Assembly (NCBI GenBank): GCA_019914995.1
Contig: CM034142.1
Span: forward strand, 806,001-870,000
Source of the DNA: Acanthochlamys bracteata
Taxonomy: Eukaryota; Streptophyta; Magnoliopsida; Pandanales; Velloziaceae
Direction of reading: 5' to 3'
DNA length: 64,000 bases
Position 1 is the stretch's first letter. Each line of letters begins with the position of its first letter. The notes under the pieces are model-generated. The model searched no databases, had not been told where the DNA came from, and saw nothing but the letters and a program-made list of their open reading frames with translations. Of the stretch, positions 23,541-36,200 are shown piece by piece. The translations under genes were made by a program, and so were the position numbers.

Positions 23541-23657
23541 CTAGAGCTGTTGCCGGTGAAGATCCGCAAGATAACTGTACCACTTCCTGAGCCATGGCTT
23601 TCCTGATCTCGCCGCAGCACACTCCGTCGCCTCCAAGAATTTCAGTGGTGGCTCCAT
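23541..23657 (-). CDS. hypothetical 38-residue ORF with 5' UTR-like leader
   Basis: Minus-strand ATG 23,657 to TAG 23,541 encodes MEPPLKFLEATECAAARS followed by GKPWLRKWYSYLADLHRQQL. I do not recognise it. Upstream on the same strand (23,709-23,830) is a CT/CG-rich leader-like segment ending in GATCGAG/GTACGT, a good donor, and TTTTGGTCAG lies 13 bases before the ATG, but an intron between them would be only about 39 bases, too short for plants. It may be the truncated first exon of a moved gene. An overlapping frame stays open longer but reads less like protein. Confidence 0.25.
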   Translation of the reverse strand: MEPPLKFLEATECAAARSGKPWLRKWYSYLADLHRQQL

Positions 23658-23889
23658 CGCTCCACAACTGACCAAAACGAAATCGAAATGAAATTTCAAA
23701 ACGTACCTCGATCGACGACGGCGAGGAGCGACGAGAACAGACGATCGGTGCGGCGAGTGACGAATGAGATCGAGAATGAGATCGAATGAGAACGAGAAGA
23801 AAGACGATCCACGTAAATAAAAGAAAGCACATATGGGTAAGATGGTAACTTCAAAATTGTAGCAGCTGCAAGATTGCTCTTACTCCAAA

Positions 23890-23912
23890 TTACATCCCAA
23901 TGTGGGATGTAA
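23890..23912. repeat. 10-bp arm palindrome
   Basis: TTACATCCCA (23,890-23,899) and TGGGATGTAA (23,903-23,912) are exact reverse complements with a 3-base spacer. A related GTTGCATCCCACT stands at about 21,888. Possibly the terminus of a hAT-like MITE. Confidence 0.5.
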
Positions 23913-24989
23913 CCTATTAATCCTCATATAAGATTAACGGGGACAAAATTTACTCCATATTAATTTTATGAATTTATTGTCAAATAAAAATAATAGAGAG
24001 TAATTGATTCACTTATTTTTAATTGCTCCTCATTACTATATTATTCTACTTTTTATTAAAAGAAATATAAATAATAATAAAATTTTATAATACCAAAATG
24101 TTTAATATTTTTTAATTTTTAAAATAATGTTAGAATATAGTAAAAAATTATTGAAATAGTTTAAAAAAATAAAAAAATAAACGTCATAAATTGTAAAATT
24201 CTTATTATTTTCATGTTGTATTTTTTTGATAAAAAAATCAATTTTGAAAAAGTTTATATAATATTCTTTACTTTAAACAAAAACTTTATTATAAAAGCTA
24301 TCAGAAATATAACCGTGATTGACGCTCTAAATTATTATCTAGCAAGCGTTAATTGCTCAATATTTATCTAGCCGGATGTTTAATTTGTTTCTCCTCTAGA
24401 TGCACAAGTGACACGTGCAACATCAAGGCAGTACAAAGAGCTCATTTATTTTTATTGAAAGCAAATTACCTAAAAAATAATTTTAAAAAATTATTAAATT
24501 AAATTAATTTTGATATATATATATATTATTGAGAGTGTGTTACAAATAATTTATAAATATGATTGTTTAAATTAGAGTTTGAAAATTAGCTATAAAAGTA
24601 AAATTTTTAGTGAAAAATAAAATATGAAATTTAATTTTTGGGTAAAAAGAATTAAATTCTAATACAAATAAAACACATTCTAAAAGGTGAATTTCTAATT
24701 TTGTTTGAAAAAGTAACACATCAATTATAATAATGTCGTTAGTAACCATATTACAAAGAACATTTTTTTGTATATTTTGTAAAGAAAGAGCTCGATTATG
24801 GTCCAAGTTTGCAAATTAGTAAAATCTGAGTTTTAGCCCCTGATATTTATATAATTGAATTTTGTAGGCGCCTTATATCATAAACTTCTCTTGGTCTTTT
24901 CGTTCTAAAAGAACTGTCTTTAAGCTCAGAAAATAAATTATCATTTCATCTTTTACGATTTCTAAGAAATTTTTCGGCGAACGGCGGCG

Positions 24990-27829
24990 ATGGCCTCCGG
25001 CTCGGTGGCGCAGGGTAGAGCCCTAAGCGCTCGCGTATGGCTCTACTCTGCTCTTCTCAGTCTCCAGTATGGTGCTCAGCCTCTTCTCTCCAAGCGGTTC
25101 ATAAGGTGCTCGACGAATTTCCTCAAAGAAATAATTCTCAAATAGTTTGAGTAATAAGGAACAATTTACCTTCATCATTCTTACTGTTTCATTCTAATTT
25201 TATTTGAATTTTAATTTTTTTTTTATTTTTGAGCAATTAACATGCTTCTGGGTTCATGATCATAACAAATTTTGTATAATGATGTTGATAAAAAAGAAAG
25301 AAAATGAAAAAAATGTGTTGTTTGATTTATAATGACTCGATATTTATTCTTCATTGAAAAGTTCCAAACTGTGAATGTTTGTACAGTTGAGAAACTTCAC
25401 ACTGTTAAGATCTTAAAGTTAAAAGTTGAGAGGAATTTAATAATTAGCTTCTATATTAGTATTTTTTTTCTTAGAATTTGTTTAGTTACAATCTGCAACT
25501 GATTTGTTAAGTGATGGTATTATTTGTTTGTGCAGTCATGAAGTTATAGTGACTTCTTCTGTACTTGCATGTGAAGTGGCAAAGGTCATATAAGACATCC
25601 TCATCACTTTCTTGTTCTCCTTCTGTCATTTTTTATTTTGTGTTAATAAAAAGATGTCTACTATATAGGTGATTTGTGCCTTGGCTCTACTGGCAAATGA
25701 AGGAAGCTTGAAGAGGTTAAGCGAGCAGTGGAGTTTGGTCGGCGCATTGACTGCTTCTGGGCTTCCCGCAGCCATCTATGCATTGCAGAATAGTTTGTTG
25801 CAGATTTCTTACAGATATCTGGATTCACTAACCTTCTCAATTCTCAACCAGACAAAAATTTTCTTCACGGCATTGTTTACTTATCTAATCTTGGGGTGCG
25901 TCCGTTATCATACTTCATTTATTGTCCTCTCATCTTAATCTTTAAGCTAGCAATCCAAGTGTTTAGCAGTGAACACATATGGTGTGCCTTACATAGGTGG
26001 AATGAAATATGGGATCATTTGGCTCTTTTCTAAGTTTGCTTCTACACCAACTAGTTACAGTATGACTTGCAACATGCTTTATCTTGTTTAGAATTTTCTG
26101 TTTGTGAAATAATGTACTTGTTAATGAAGCAGAACAATTTGGCAGAAGAAGTTTGAGCGGTGTTAAATGTCAATTCCTCCTTTGGCCTGCAGCTTAAGTG
26201 CTTTCTCACTTTTGACAACTTGTGAATATCTCTTAGTTGAAATCTGTATCATGTCGGGTATATCAAAATCCATGGAAGCTAAAGTTAAGATCCACGTATT
26301 AGCAGGGTTGTTCCGTTTATCAACTGTGATTCATGAAAAAATGTGATTAGGTAATCCATATTATCAATGTTTCAGCAATGGAATAGGTACAGCCAATAGT
26401 TCAGCTTTTCTTCTTGTTACAACAATTAGTTTACTTTTATAGTTGGAGCAATTATTGGATACACAAGCTCAGTGGTGACTTCTATGCTATATGCTCAACA
26501 TCTGTACTTTATATTGTACCTGGGGTAGTGCACACTAATTGAAAAGTTACTTATTTGATGCATAATTTACCCAGTCCAGGCCCATATTGTGGATCTTTGT
26601 CAATGTGTCTTTCTTCAAAAGGGCAGATATTTTTTGCAAATCCAAGTTTGGGCATGTTTTGAGCTACAGATCACCACTAAATGTTCGTGCAAGCAGTCTC
26701 TCGTACCTCTTGATGTCCTCATATTATGTTACCTAGGAGGATGTTTTCAAACTTTTTCAGACTAATATTTAGTATTGAGATGATTCTTCCTAAGCCATGG
26801 TGGTGATCCCTGTACCTTTCACAGGCAAAAACAATCAACCAAACAAGTTGGAGCTCTAGTTTTGTTGATCGTCGCTGCGGTTCTATTGAGTGCCGGTGAG
26901 GGATCCAAAAGAAGTTCTACTGGAAATAATCCTGAGCAAGTACTCTTTCATGGAATCATTCCTGTTCTTGTTGCTTCTGTGCTTTCTGGACTGGCTTCTG
27001 CTTTGTGCCAGTGGGCCTCACAGGTTATGCTTTCGAACTAACAACTACTTCCAACATTCTTTGACTTTTATCATTCATTAATATTAATCAAGGATGTCTC
27101 TTCAACTCTATAGGTAAAGAAACACACATCCTATTTGATGACCATTGAAATGTCCGTTGTTGGAAGCCTGTGTTTACTAGCAAGTACCTATAAGTCCCCT
27201 GATGGTGAGGCCATCAGGAAGCATGGTTTCTTTCATGGATGGACACTATGGACCCTGGTAATTCTTCTGCATCATTCCTGTGGATATTTTAAGTGAAACT
27301 CATGTTCATCTCTACTTTATGATCTCTTACTGTGTTTCATCTCAAAAGAAAATACTAGGTTCTTTCCTAATTAAAATAATGGGAACTGCAAATTAAGATA
27401 CTGAAAGTGCCTTATCGGATAATCCTTTTCCCAGCTTTGTAATCTGTTTGAGTTCAAACTGGCACATTTTCTTTTATGAAGCTAACTAGGACGAATTTTT
27501 CTTCCTTCGTTAGATTCCTGTAGTATCCAATGCACTTGGTGGGATTCTTGTTGGGCTTGTAACCACTCATGCAGGTGGAGTTCGAAAGGTAATATGATGT
27601 TGCGGTACTTTTTTACTTGAGTGCAGAGCATCGGTTTTAATCTTAGTGCTCTCTCATATATCTTCAGGGATTCGTCATTGTCTCTGCACTGCTTGTAACG
27701 GCAATGTTGCAATTCCTATTTGACGGAATACCGCCATCCACATACTGCTTGGTTGCGCTGCCGCTTGTAATTAGCAGCATTTCCATATACCAGAAATATC
27801 CTTACACTGTGAGGAAGAAGAAAGACTAA
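24990..27829 (+). CDS. ROCK1: ER nucleotide-sugar transporter, ROCK1-like
   Basis: Seven exons: 24990-25105, 25536-25584, 25669-25895, 26825-27023, 27114-27257, 27514-27588 and 27668-27829. They join in frame to 323 residues; Arabidopsis ROCK1 has 325. ROCK1 carries UDP-GlcNAc/UDP-GalNAc across the ER membrane and affects cytokinin responses through quality control of cytokinin oxidases. The sequence is a multi-pass membrane protein of the nucleotide-sugar transporter (CMP-sialic-acid-transporter-like) family. Diagnostic stretches are LLSLQYGAQPLLSKRFI, VTSSVLACEVAKVICALALL, TASGLPAAIYALQNSLLQIS, SILNQTKIFFTA, LSGLASALCQWASQVKK, and GGILVGLVTTHAGGVRKGF. The C-terminus KKKD fits a KKxx ER-retrieval signal. 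No lesions were seen. Expected substrates come from the family, not from this sequence. Confidence 0.92.
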
Positions 27830-28547
27830 CATGTGGAAGCCCCTGCAGGAACTGACCTAATAGTTTTGCTAATCTATTTACCCAACGTACACAAAACCTT
27901 CTGTGTAATATTTCTGCAATGCTACTAACGGTGCATTTTCACATATGGTCTATTGTTGAACAACTGGTGTATACATATCTCTACTTCCCTTTGGAGATTT
28001 GAACTTGCAACAGAAAAATTTGCATTTTCTTTGTTGATATCATTTATTAAGCTTGTGATAATCATTTTGTAGAGTGAGCTGATCATTGTGAATTGCTGTC
28101 AATTTCCTTTTTTTCTTTTTTAAGTTTTTAGTTTAGTTTAGTTTTTTTTTTGTTTCATTTGCAACATTTAATGGACGTGTATGAGTTTTCTCTAAACTCT
28201 TTTTTTTAACTTAAAAAATCACTATTAGATTAATTTTTAGATACAATTAAACACAAAAAATTACTTTTAATTTATTTTTAAATATAATTTGACACAAAAA
28301 TTTAATTTACTTATTAAAGAATTTACTTTTTGAGGACTCATTTGAATTTATTTCATGTAACAAAACGATCCCAATATATTGTTTTTGTGAGAATTACAAC
28401 TCGGCCAAATAGACTTTAAATAATCTACAAATCCAAACATCTTGTTTTTAGTTAGAACCAACAAATTCAGGTTTAGTTAAAAACATCTTAATTAGCTTCT
28501 GTAATTATCTTTTCGAAAAACTCTGGTTCAGAAAATCAAGTTATATG
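27830..28547. other. ROCK1 3' flank
   Basis: Probable 3' UTR to about 28,050, then A/T-rich sequence without recognisable features. Confidence 0.5.
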
Positions 28548-31108
28548 TTGCGGTGGGTTAGATGTTTTTGAATGTTCATCTTCCATGCCTGATATTGCAA
28601 ATACAGAAAAGCACAAAATTTTCCGGCGAGCACCATCTATCTCTAGTCTCTGCTTGTTTCGCACTTATTTTCCCCCTCATCTCCTCCCGACAGCAACCTT
28701 CTGCTGCCCTCCTCGGCGTGCGATCAGCTCCCTCCGTCGACGAGCATCTATTCTCCTCTTTCAGACCTTCATCTTCCTCCCGCCGATCGTCGCCATCACG
28801 CCTCCATGAAGCTTCACCGTGCGGATTAGGAATTAAGTTTTTTGCCGGACCTCTCCGCCGGCCGTCCGACCGCGGTAGCAACCAAAATTCATCTCCTCAG
28901 TTTGGTAATCCTTTTTCCTTTGTCAATTGATTGATTTTAGCTCGAGAGTGGAATTGCTTCGCCTTCCGTGAATTTGATTTTTTTTTAATTTCCGGCCGCC
29001 GGCGTGCAATTAACTCGACGCCGTTCTTTCTTAAATTGTAGTGTTGATATTCTTTCTCGCAGCGGTTTGATTTGTCTTTTAGCCGATTCGTTTTCCGGTC
29101 AGCACTATTTATCGCCGGAATCCGGCAAGCCAGCGGACCCTGTATCGTGGGTAAGTTATAATATGCCCATTGTATAAAAGCTACTGTTAGATGGATTATT
29201 AATTGGTTTCGATATAGGGAATAGTTGGATTGAAAAATCGGCTAACCGTAGTCGGTTCAAAGCCAACTTCAAGTCTAATCATCTCTTTTGAATTAGTAAG
29301 CCCTCTAAAATTGCTAGTAATAGTTGGATGGATATTATGTGTAATAGGATTGCACGAGGAATTTGAGTTTGGTTTAGCACGAACTAGTTTACTTGGGTGA
29401 TTGTAGGATCCAGGTGAGGATTATCGTGCCACCTTCTTTTCTAGATTACCGTTAGATATTTCGGCACAGGTAACATTTGCTTTGGAATTTTCGGTATACC
29501 ATGCCAATATCTATGCATTTCGATTGACTTCCTCATACTATAGTTTGTCTGTATGATACATTCTTGTATGCGACTTATGTTTAAGAACATGTATAAGCAT
29601 GCTAGGAAACAAGTAGGCTATCTTATTACTTCAAAATTCTGCTTATATATGATATTATAAGGGTAGGGTTCAAGAAGCCTAATAGCATGGATTTCTACTG
29701 ATTTGAAAATGGTTTATATTGTGGTATTGTATTTTTGCCTAACCATGATATTTATGTTTTCAAGAGTAATTTATAGTATTCCTACCTGTATAAATATGTC
29801 TTTTTGTTTTATGATTAATATACGTTTGTGATAAATAACTTACGAGCTTTGTAAATTATTCTATATGTTTACATATATGATCTCTGCGTGATTATGTGTG
29901 GATACCCGCTCTGTAAGGAGGCAGAGGGAAGGTTGGGGGATGAGTTAGGACCTCAGTGGGTATAGGATGGTACTCACCTATGGCCATAGACTTGAATGAG
30001 ATAGTTTGTCTCGTCGAGATCCGTTTATATTGGAGGCTCAGCCTCGTCGGAATCTGTTTAGGTTGAAAGAGGAGTAGATAATTAGTCTTGTCGGGATCCA
30101 TCTGTGTTAGAGGCCCAGTTTCGCCGGAATCTGTTTGTGTTGATAGCTAGTTATCTGACTTTCCGATATGTGTGTGTGTATGTGGATGTATATTACATCA
30201 AGTATGACTGTCATGGTATAAATATAAGCATTTCAAGATATAGTTTACGCATTTGATATACTTATTCATATGTATGTATATGGGTGGTGGTGATGCAAGT
30301 TAGAGATGCACTCCACTGATTATATGTCTTATCTCCTTATGATTAGCTAGTGCTTGTTATGTAGTTGTATAAATTTGCATGTTGTGTGGCGATGTTAATA
30401 TATAGTTAGATGAATGATGTAATGAGTCTCATGTCACTGTATCTACATGTTAAGGACTGTTGGTATGGGATGACCCAAATTTCGATAAGTTATTACTTTG
30501 ATCTATCTTTGCATCTGCTGCATATAGAACTTAGCAATATGACTATTAGTTAATGCATTAGTAATATAAAATGGTCATCTACTACTTTCATCCTACTGAG
30601 ACTGGACTTATTTTTTTATTCTTCTTTGGCCTCCTCCAGACGGATGAGAGTGGAGCACGAGTAGCACCACAAACTATATCAGCGAGTTGAGGGTATATTT
30701 TGTGTATGACGTTACCTTCATGTAGATCGCCCTGTAATTTCGAGAGATTTGTACTCACTATGCTATTTTTTACTGCATATCGATGGTTGTATATTTATTT
30801 TGGAGTCATTCTAGATATTGTCGGCTATTGGTAGCCATAGCTGAAATATTGGTGTCAGATGGTGGTTTTCGTTCGTCGTTTATCTTTTTTGGTTTTGGTA
30901 TTATATATATATAATTGATATTATTATTGTTAGTGTTTGTTTTTCTTTCGAAAATTAGGGGAGATTTTATCTAAATTTTTAAGGTTTTTGTGTTTATTGT
31001 TTTGAGTTGAGTTTTGATTTATGCTTAATGGTATGTGCCATATTTTGGCTGATTAGTTTCTTGGTTTAGTACAGTGTTAGTCATGATCCAATTTTTGGGT
31101 CGTGATAT
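28548..31108 (+). mobile_element. probable long terminal repeat or non-coding relic of an LTR retroelement
   Basis: About 2.5 kb without gag-pol coding. The start is CT/GC-rich and leader-like, the middle has an imperfect tandem repeat (30,007-30,160), and the right end carries an inverted pair (TCATGATCC with GGGTCGTGA, about 31,080-31,108) of a kind often seen at plant LTR ends. Orientation and exact ends are uncertain, no second copy is in the window, and the family (perhaps Ty3/gypsy) is a guess. It is a decayed fossil with no intact parts. A noncoding transcript is the alternative. Confidence 0.35.
30007..30160 (+). repeat. imperfect two-unit tandem repeat
   Basis: Two units of roughly 75 bases share the pattern GTCTCGTCGAGATCC, then TTGGAGGCTCAGCCTCGTCG, then GAATCTGTTT, with about 20% difference between them. 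It lies inside the LTR-like block and is one reason for calling that block repetitive. Confidence 0.6.
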
Positions 31109-31838
31109 TTGATTATTATGTAAATGCAATTATATATACTCAAAATTTTAGGTTTTGTTATCAGTTTTCTCATATGCTCCGTGCTCGCTTGCTTTGTTGC
31201 CCGCGGCTACGATCCTCTCCCCGACTCTTTTGAAATTTTTTTTTGGCATCGCCGATTTTCTTCTCTCCTCACTTATTACTCCGGTGTTTGTTTGGAGGGG
31301 ATAGCAGTCGTCGATCTTCATCTCCTCTCCTCTCTTCATCTCCTCTCCTCTCGTGACAGCATTTTTCTGCCATCCCCCTGAAGCTGCCCTCGAAATTTGA
31401 CCCTTTGTCTTTATAATTTTCCTTCTCCTTCTTCTTTTGTTTCTTTCCTTAGCATCAATTTCATCAATTTGGTATACTTCTATTGAGAGTAGATTGAATA
31501 TCATTGAAAGTGGTATTAAAGGTTCAATTTTGGTCATTTAATCTTTGAAGCGTGTCTTGCTGATCAGTTTGCTGTTTGATTTTTGTTTATTTTAGTGAAC
31601 TTGGATTTGTGCTAGGTTTTAGTAGAGTGATCCCTACCTTTCCTATTTGAAATTTAAAGTTCAGTATGAATTCAAATTGGTCTTTTAGATGATCTCATGA
31701 GAAGATTCATACTTCCTTTTACATAGGATTGTCTGGAGAATGTGTTCTAACTAGCTAAAAAATCATGTTGAAAAATAGTTGTCTAATTACTTGGAAATCG
31801 AAATCGAAAAAAGAAGTTATTATATTGCTGGTTTGTTT

Positions 31839-32105
31839 GGATGGATATTTTAAAAAATTATTTATCAATTTTTCAACGTTAATAAAATTTTCATAATATT
31901 TTATAAATTTATTTATAGATTTAAAAAATATTAAAAAATTTTATATTGTAAAATTTTATTAATTTTTTATTATAAAAAATAGAAATTAATTTTTAAAAAT
32001 AATATAAAATTATATTTTATTAGAAAATTTTTTTTCATGACTCCTGAAAAAAATATCATTCTGTAAAAGAGCAAACTTTTGAAGATCTTGTTTTCTAAAA
32101 AATTA
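31839..32105. mobile_element. AT-rich MITE
   Basis: It starts GGTTTGTTTGGATGGATATT and ends near AAAAAATTACTTATAAGAG, with an A/T-rich non-coding core. The ends are only loosely inverted and no target duplication was identified. Confidence 0.35.
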
Positions 32106-32582
32106 CTTATAAGAGAGCGGGTATGGGGATACGAGAGGAGCCCAACCCCATTCTTCATGATCTAAGATACAAAAGAAAATATCCAAATGCTGGAAAAAAA
32201 CAGAAGTTCTTTGAAAATTTTTTAACAAATCTGGAAAAAGAAGTTCCCTTGCTCGCAACCTCAGAACAAAGCATGTCTAAGTACGGCAAGATTTGTTACT
32301 TGTGACTCACATTACAACTTTTTTTTTATTTATACAAAATAGCTTTAGCAAAAATTTACAAATTAAATATATTTTAAAATATATTAAAGTAACAAAATTA
32401 ACTAATATATTAAAATGTTATAGAATTATTTACACATTATTTGAATTCATAAATTGTTTTGTTATATAATATTTAATAATTAATTTTAAAATCTTGAATA
32501 TAAAAAAGATTTGATTGTTGTTCGATTGGTAATGTTCAATTTTACTTTTTTAATTATAAAGTATATTGCGAGAGTGCTTTAA

Positions 32583-32813
32583 GGCATGTTTGGGTGAGCT
32601 TATTTTTTTAAATTTTTTATTTTATATTTTTTAATAATGTTTCTAAAATATTCTACCGAATTAAAAAAAATTTTAAAAATACAAAAAATTTATACGTTGT
32701 AACATTTTTTATTAGTTATTTTTATTATTTTTTGAAATAAAAAATAGAATTTTTTAAAAATATTTTTTTTCGAATTTTTTTTTCAATAAGCATTCCTAAA
32801 TATTCTCTTAAAT
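32583..32813. mobile_element. AT-rich MITE with TTAA-flanked ends
   Basis: The left end GGCATGTTTGGGTGAGCTTA and the reverse complement of the right end, GAGAATATTTAGGAATGCTTA, are imperfect inverted repeats. Both flanks show TTAA next to the ends, compatible with a Harbinger-type TTA/TAA target duplication. The interior is non-coding. Confidence 0.5.
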
Positions 32814-32843
32814 TTACAGAAATTTTACATTCCGCGCTAGATA

Positions 32844-32884
32844 TGGGCCCACGACACATATATTGCGCCCCTTTACGAAGCCCA
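32844..32884. promoter_or_regulatory. site II motifs in the TAF1 promoter
   Basis: TGGGCCC at 32,844-32,850 and AGCCCA at 32,879-32,884 lie about 400 bases above the TAF1 ATG and just upstream of a CT-rich leader (32,985-33,010). Typical of constitutively expressed plant genes; function inferred. Confidence 0.4.
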
Positions 32885-33277
32885 AATTACAAAGCCTAGT
32901 CCATATAGAGAATGCATTTTTCGTAAATATATGAAATCGAAAAATCTATTGTTTTCTATAAACAAATAAATAAAATTTTTGTAATTCTCTCTCTTTCTTC
33001 TTCTTCCCTACTGCTGGTGCTCGTTGTTGTTCTATTCTTAATCTATCAAAATTTGAGAAATTTTCTCTGAAAACTTTGTTGCCTCAATCATTCTTTTGTG
33101 TTTTGGCTATTAAATCGGTCTGTGAAGCGTGAATTCTGATAGAGATTCTGATTTGGGGAGGGATTAGATGGAAAGACTTTTGACTTCAATTGGGGTATTG
33201 GAGAATGAAACCATTGATTAATAAAGGTTTTGAGTTTTTCGATTATTGAGGCTAAACAAAGTGTAGCAGGAAGAAGA

Positions 33278-36200
33278 ATGAACGAGGAGGAGTCTTCTGT
33301 TGCTGCTGCTTCGTCGCATGACGAAAGAGAAGATGAAGGTTAGTTTAATTCACTAATCTCTTTAGTTTTCTGTGAATTTGGATGTGAAATGAAAAAGAAA
33401 AAAAGAACTGCCTTTTTGAAGCTTTACAGCATGCTTACTTGATTCCTTATTATGGTTTCATGTTTTTACCTGAGAATTGGTCTGTAGAATTGAATAGAAA
33501 CACATTCAGCTCTCCTCCACCACACCCCCCCCCCCCAAAACCTTTTTAAGGACATGCTTAGTTGAATCGCTGTTATTATGATTTCATGTTTATATCTGAG
33601 AATTTGGTCATGGATTTATTTGTTTATTTATTTACTAATTATTTATCTAGAGCTATGGTAACAATGTTCTTAGCTTGATAGCTTCAGTTATTTGATTTCA
33701 TGTATATATCTGAGAATATTTGTTTGTAGAGTAGAAAAACAATTGATCTTGGTGGATACATATCAAGGCAAGTGAAATCTTAACATAGTAACTCGCTAGA
33801 CATTCACGTCTTCAGAAAGTAAGCATATTCGATAACTGGCAGGTATCAGAAATATCATATAGTTAGGTCACAGTTTATGTTTATATGTGCATATTTTCAC
33901 AGACAACAGATTCCAATTTTGGTTGGCGTGAATGTTAAACTGAAGATCATATCATCTGAATAACACCCTCGAGAAAATGATCTTGGATTTCTAAAAGATG
34001 GTTAGAGCTTCGCAAAAGTTTAGTGTTTTATCTTTCAAGTTGCTAGCTTCTTTTTAATTTCATATGCATGGTGCTCGTGTAGTTAAATAAAGGGATGTAA
34101 CTGCATTTCTTTAGGGCTATAAGGTCTAGGGTTCGTTCCTTTTAGGGAGCTGATGGTGGTGTGGTTGGTATGTTTAGTTGATCCGTGATAGATGCACAAT
34201 GCTAATACATAATGGAATTGTGGTTAAATCTGGCATTGAGTTCACAAATTTCTTAATAGCTGTTGATTGGACCTACTTCTTCAATATTCTAGCAGTTTTC
34301 CTTTCAAGGACCATGAACTATTCTTTTGGAAGCATTCTGGGTTGCTTTCTTTTCCATTTGTTCATTGCTATCTAGTAAGAAGCCTAACCGCATAAGCCAT
34401 TTCTACAATAGATGATGAAGATGACTCTGAGGAAACTGATGGAGCAAATAGACTATTTGGGTTTATGTTTGGAAACGTTGATGGGGCTGGAGATCTTGAT
34501 GCTGACTATCTTGATGAGGTAATAATCTCAAGCTTATTACTGTCAAACATAGTACTCACTACTCAAATATTATACAATAATTGGGCTGAGAAAATGTAAA
34601 TGTTAAATGTATCGGATAGAATTATGATGTCCTACAAATTTGAGTTTTACATTAATTTGCCCTATGCTATCTGAACTTTCTATTGATGTTTCTTGCTTCT
34701 AAGGAAACTACTATTTTCCGCTTCATGTTGATAACTGTTAACAACTAGAATTTCTGCCTCGGAAATTGTACTTTATTCTCTAGTTTGCATTTGCTTTTGT
34801 TTGTGGTGTAAATTTTATGCTGCTGAGAATACGTCTCTTGCATCACAATGTCTTCTAGTAATCATCTTTGATTTAACTAAAGCAACAACAACTACAACAG
34901 AAATAGCCACCGTGTAATAGCAGGTAAAGATAACAACATAATTACTTGCTTGCTACTGCAATATTGCTCTTTTTTCATGTGTAATTATTGTGTTCCTTCT
35001 GAAGCACCCGCTTGCTTGAGAACCATGCTTAGTTTCTTTAGGTAGTTCAGGAATCATGATCACAAACTTTAGTCGATATATGTTTGTAGCTCTTGATGAA
35101 TATAACAAATTGTGGAACTAATTCTTACATTGGTGAAGATGGTATGTGTTAGGTTGCCTGAAACGATTAGGTGGACAAGTAAGCCTGATAACGGAGTAAC
35201 TTAATCCTAAGAGAGAAATGCATAAATGTGAAATTAGTAATTCTTTTCAATTCAAAGTCTAGGCTTACTTTAGGACATCCCTTACCCCTTTAAGGATAAA
35301 ATTCTTCTTGCATTTGTTTTTCCATTAAGTCTTATCAACACACTTTTATATGAACATAGAAGAATTTTATGTAGCTTATATACATGTTCCATTCAAGCAT
35401 GCTTATGTTACTTGAAAAGATAAATTAAAAATGATAAAATCTATAATGTTTAATTGGACCTTGAAAAGTTTCTCCTATGAAAAAGAGTATAAAAGTTCCA
35501 TATTTACAAGGTAAGAGTGACTTTTGAAGGAATGTTGTGATAGAATATTGGCATACAAATCTCTCACGGTGGTCTAGTCATTATTATAAGATCCTTAAAT
35601 TCTTATATACAAGCAAAGATTGGTTCCCGAGCATGTTTCCGTTAACGAAGTTTATTACTTCGTCTCTTGCTGATAAAAATAGCAAAATTGGGTGAAGTTC
35701 TTCCATTTGCCAAGACAAGAATATATGGATCCGTAAACCTATCTGGCTGACTGCCCTCCTTGATCTGCCTCTGATAGGCACCCTTGGTCCAGAATTGTAA
35801 CTTACCAAGAAACTATGTTTTCCATAGTCCAAAACTGTAATGTATCTAGGAACAATATGATAGCAGGCAAATGGTGTTTTTTATTTGGATGTAATATTTC
35901 TGTTATATGCTTTTGGTGCTACTTAAATTTATCCATTCAATTCATGCATATTACCCTTTGTTTCCTCCCACCATATATACTCTTAAGATGGATATATTAT
36001 AGTTGCTCATTCTGCCTGTTTTGCTTATATTTATGGATGTTTACCATGCTTTGACATTAGGACGCAAAGGAGCACCTTTCTGCACTGGCGCAAAAGTTGG
36101 GCCCTTCCCTTGCGGATATTGATGTATGTGTTTTCCTCTGGTAATTATGAAATTTATTATTGAATCTGTTGCATCATGACAATTGCAACTGATTTGCTTC

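Larger units (their letters stand above)
21032..24989. other. large intergenic region, tRNA-Trp to ROCK1
   Basis: About 4 kb with no confident gene. It holds a MITE (21,614-21,841), a short tandem duplication around GATGCTAACTGCAGTATT (22,376-22,431), a possible short ORF with a leader on the minus strand (23,541-23,830), a small palindrome (23,890-23,912), A/T-rich debris (24,000-24,300) and the ROCK1 promoter. Small ORFs at 22,629-22,920 are not recognisable. Confidence 0.5.
31109..33277. other. intergenic region upstream of TAF1
   Basis: A CT-rich, 5' UTR-like segment (31,170-31,480) includes an exact 18-base tandem duplication of CTTCATCTCCTCTCCTCT (about 31,317-31,352). Two AT-rich MITEs follow (31,839-32,105 and 32,583-32,813). 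The TAF1 promoter and leader occupy about 32,830-33,277. An ORF at 32,123-32,305 has no recognisable relatives. Confidence 0.5.

Noticed and set aside
28562-28930. 122-residue ORF with Ser/Arg-rich sequence
   Set aside because: CT/GC-rich leader-like DNA read in a frame; the other strand and frame are equally open and none has a recognisable domain.
31124-31537. ORFs on both strands in a CT-rich segment
   Set aside because: They arise from a pyrimidine-rich repeat including an 18-bp tandem duplication; no domain is seen.
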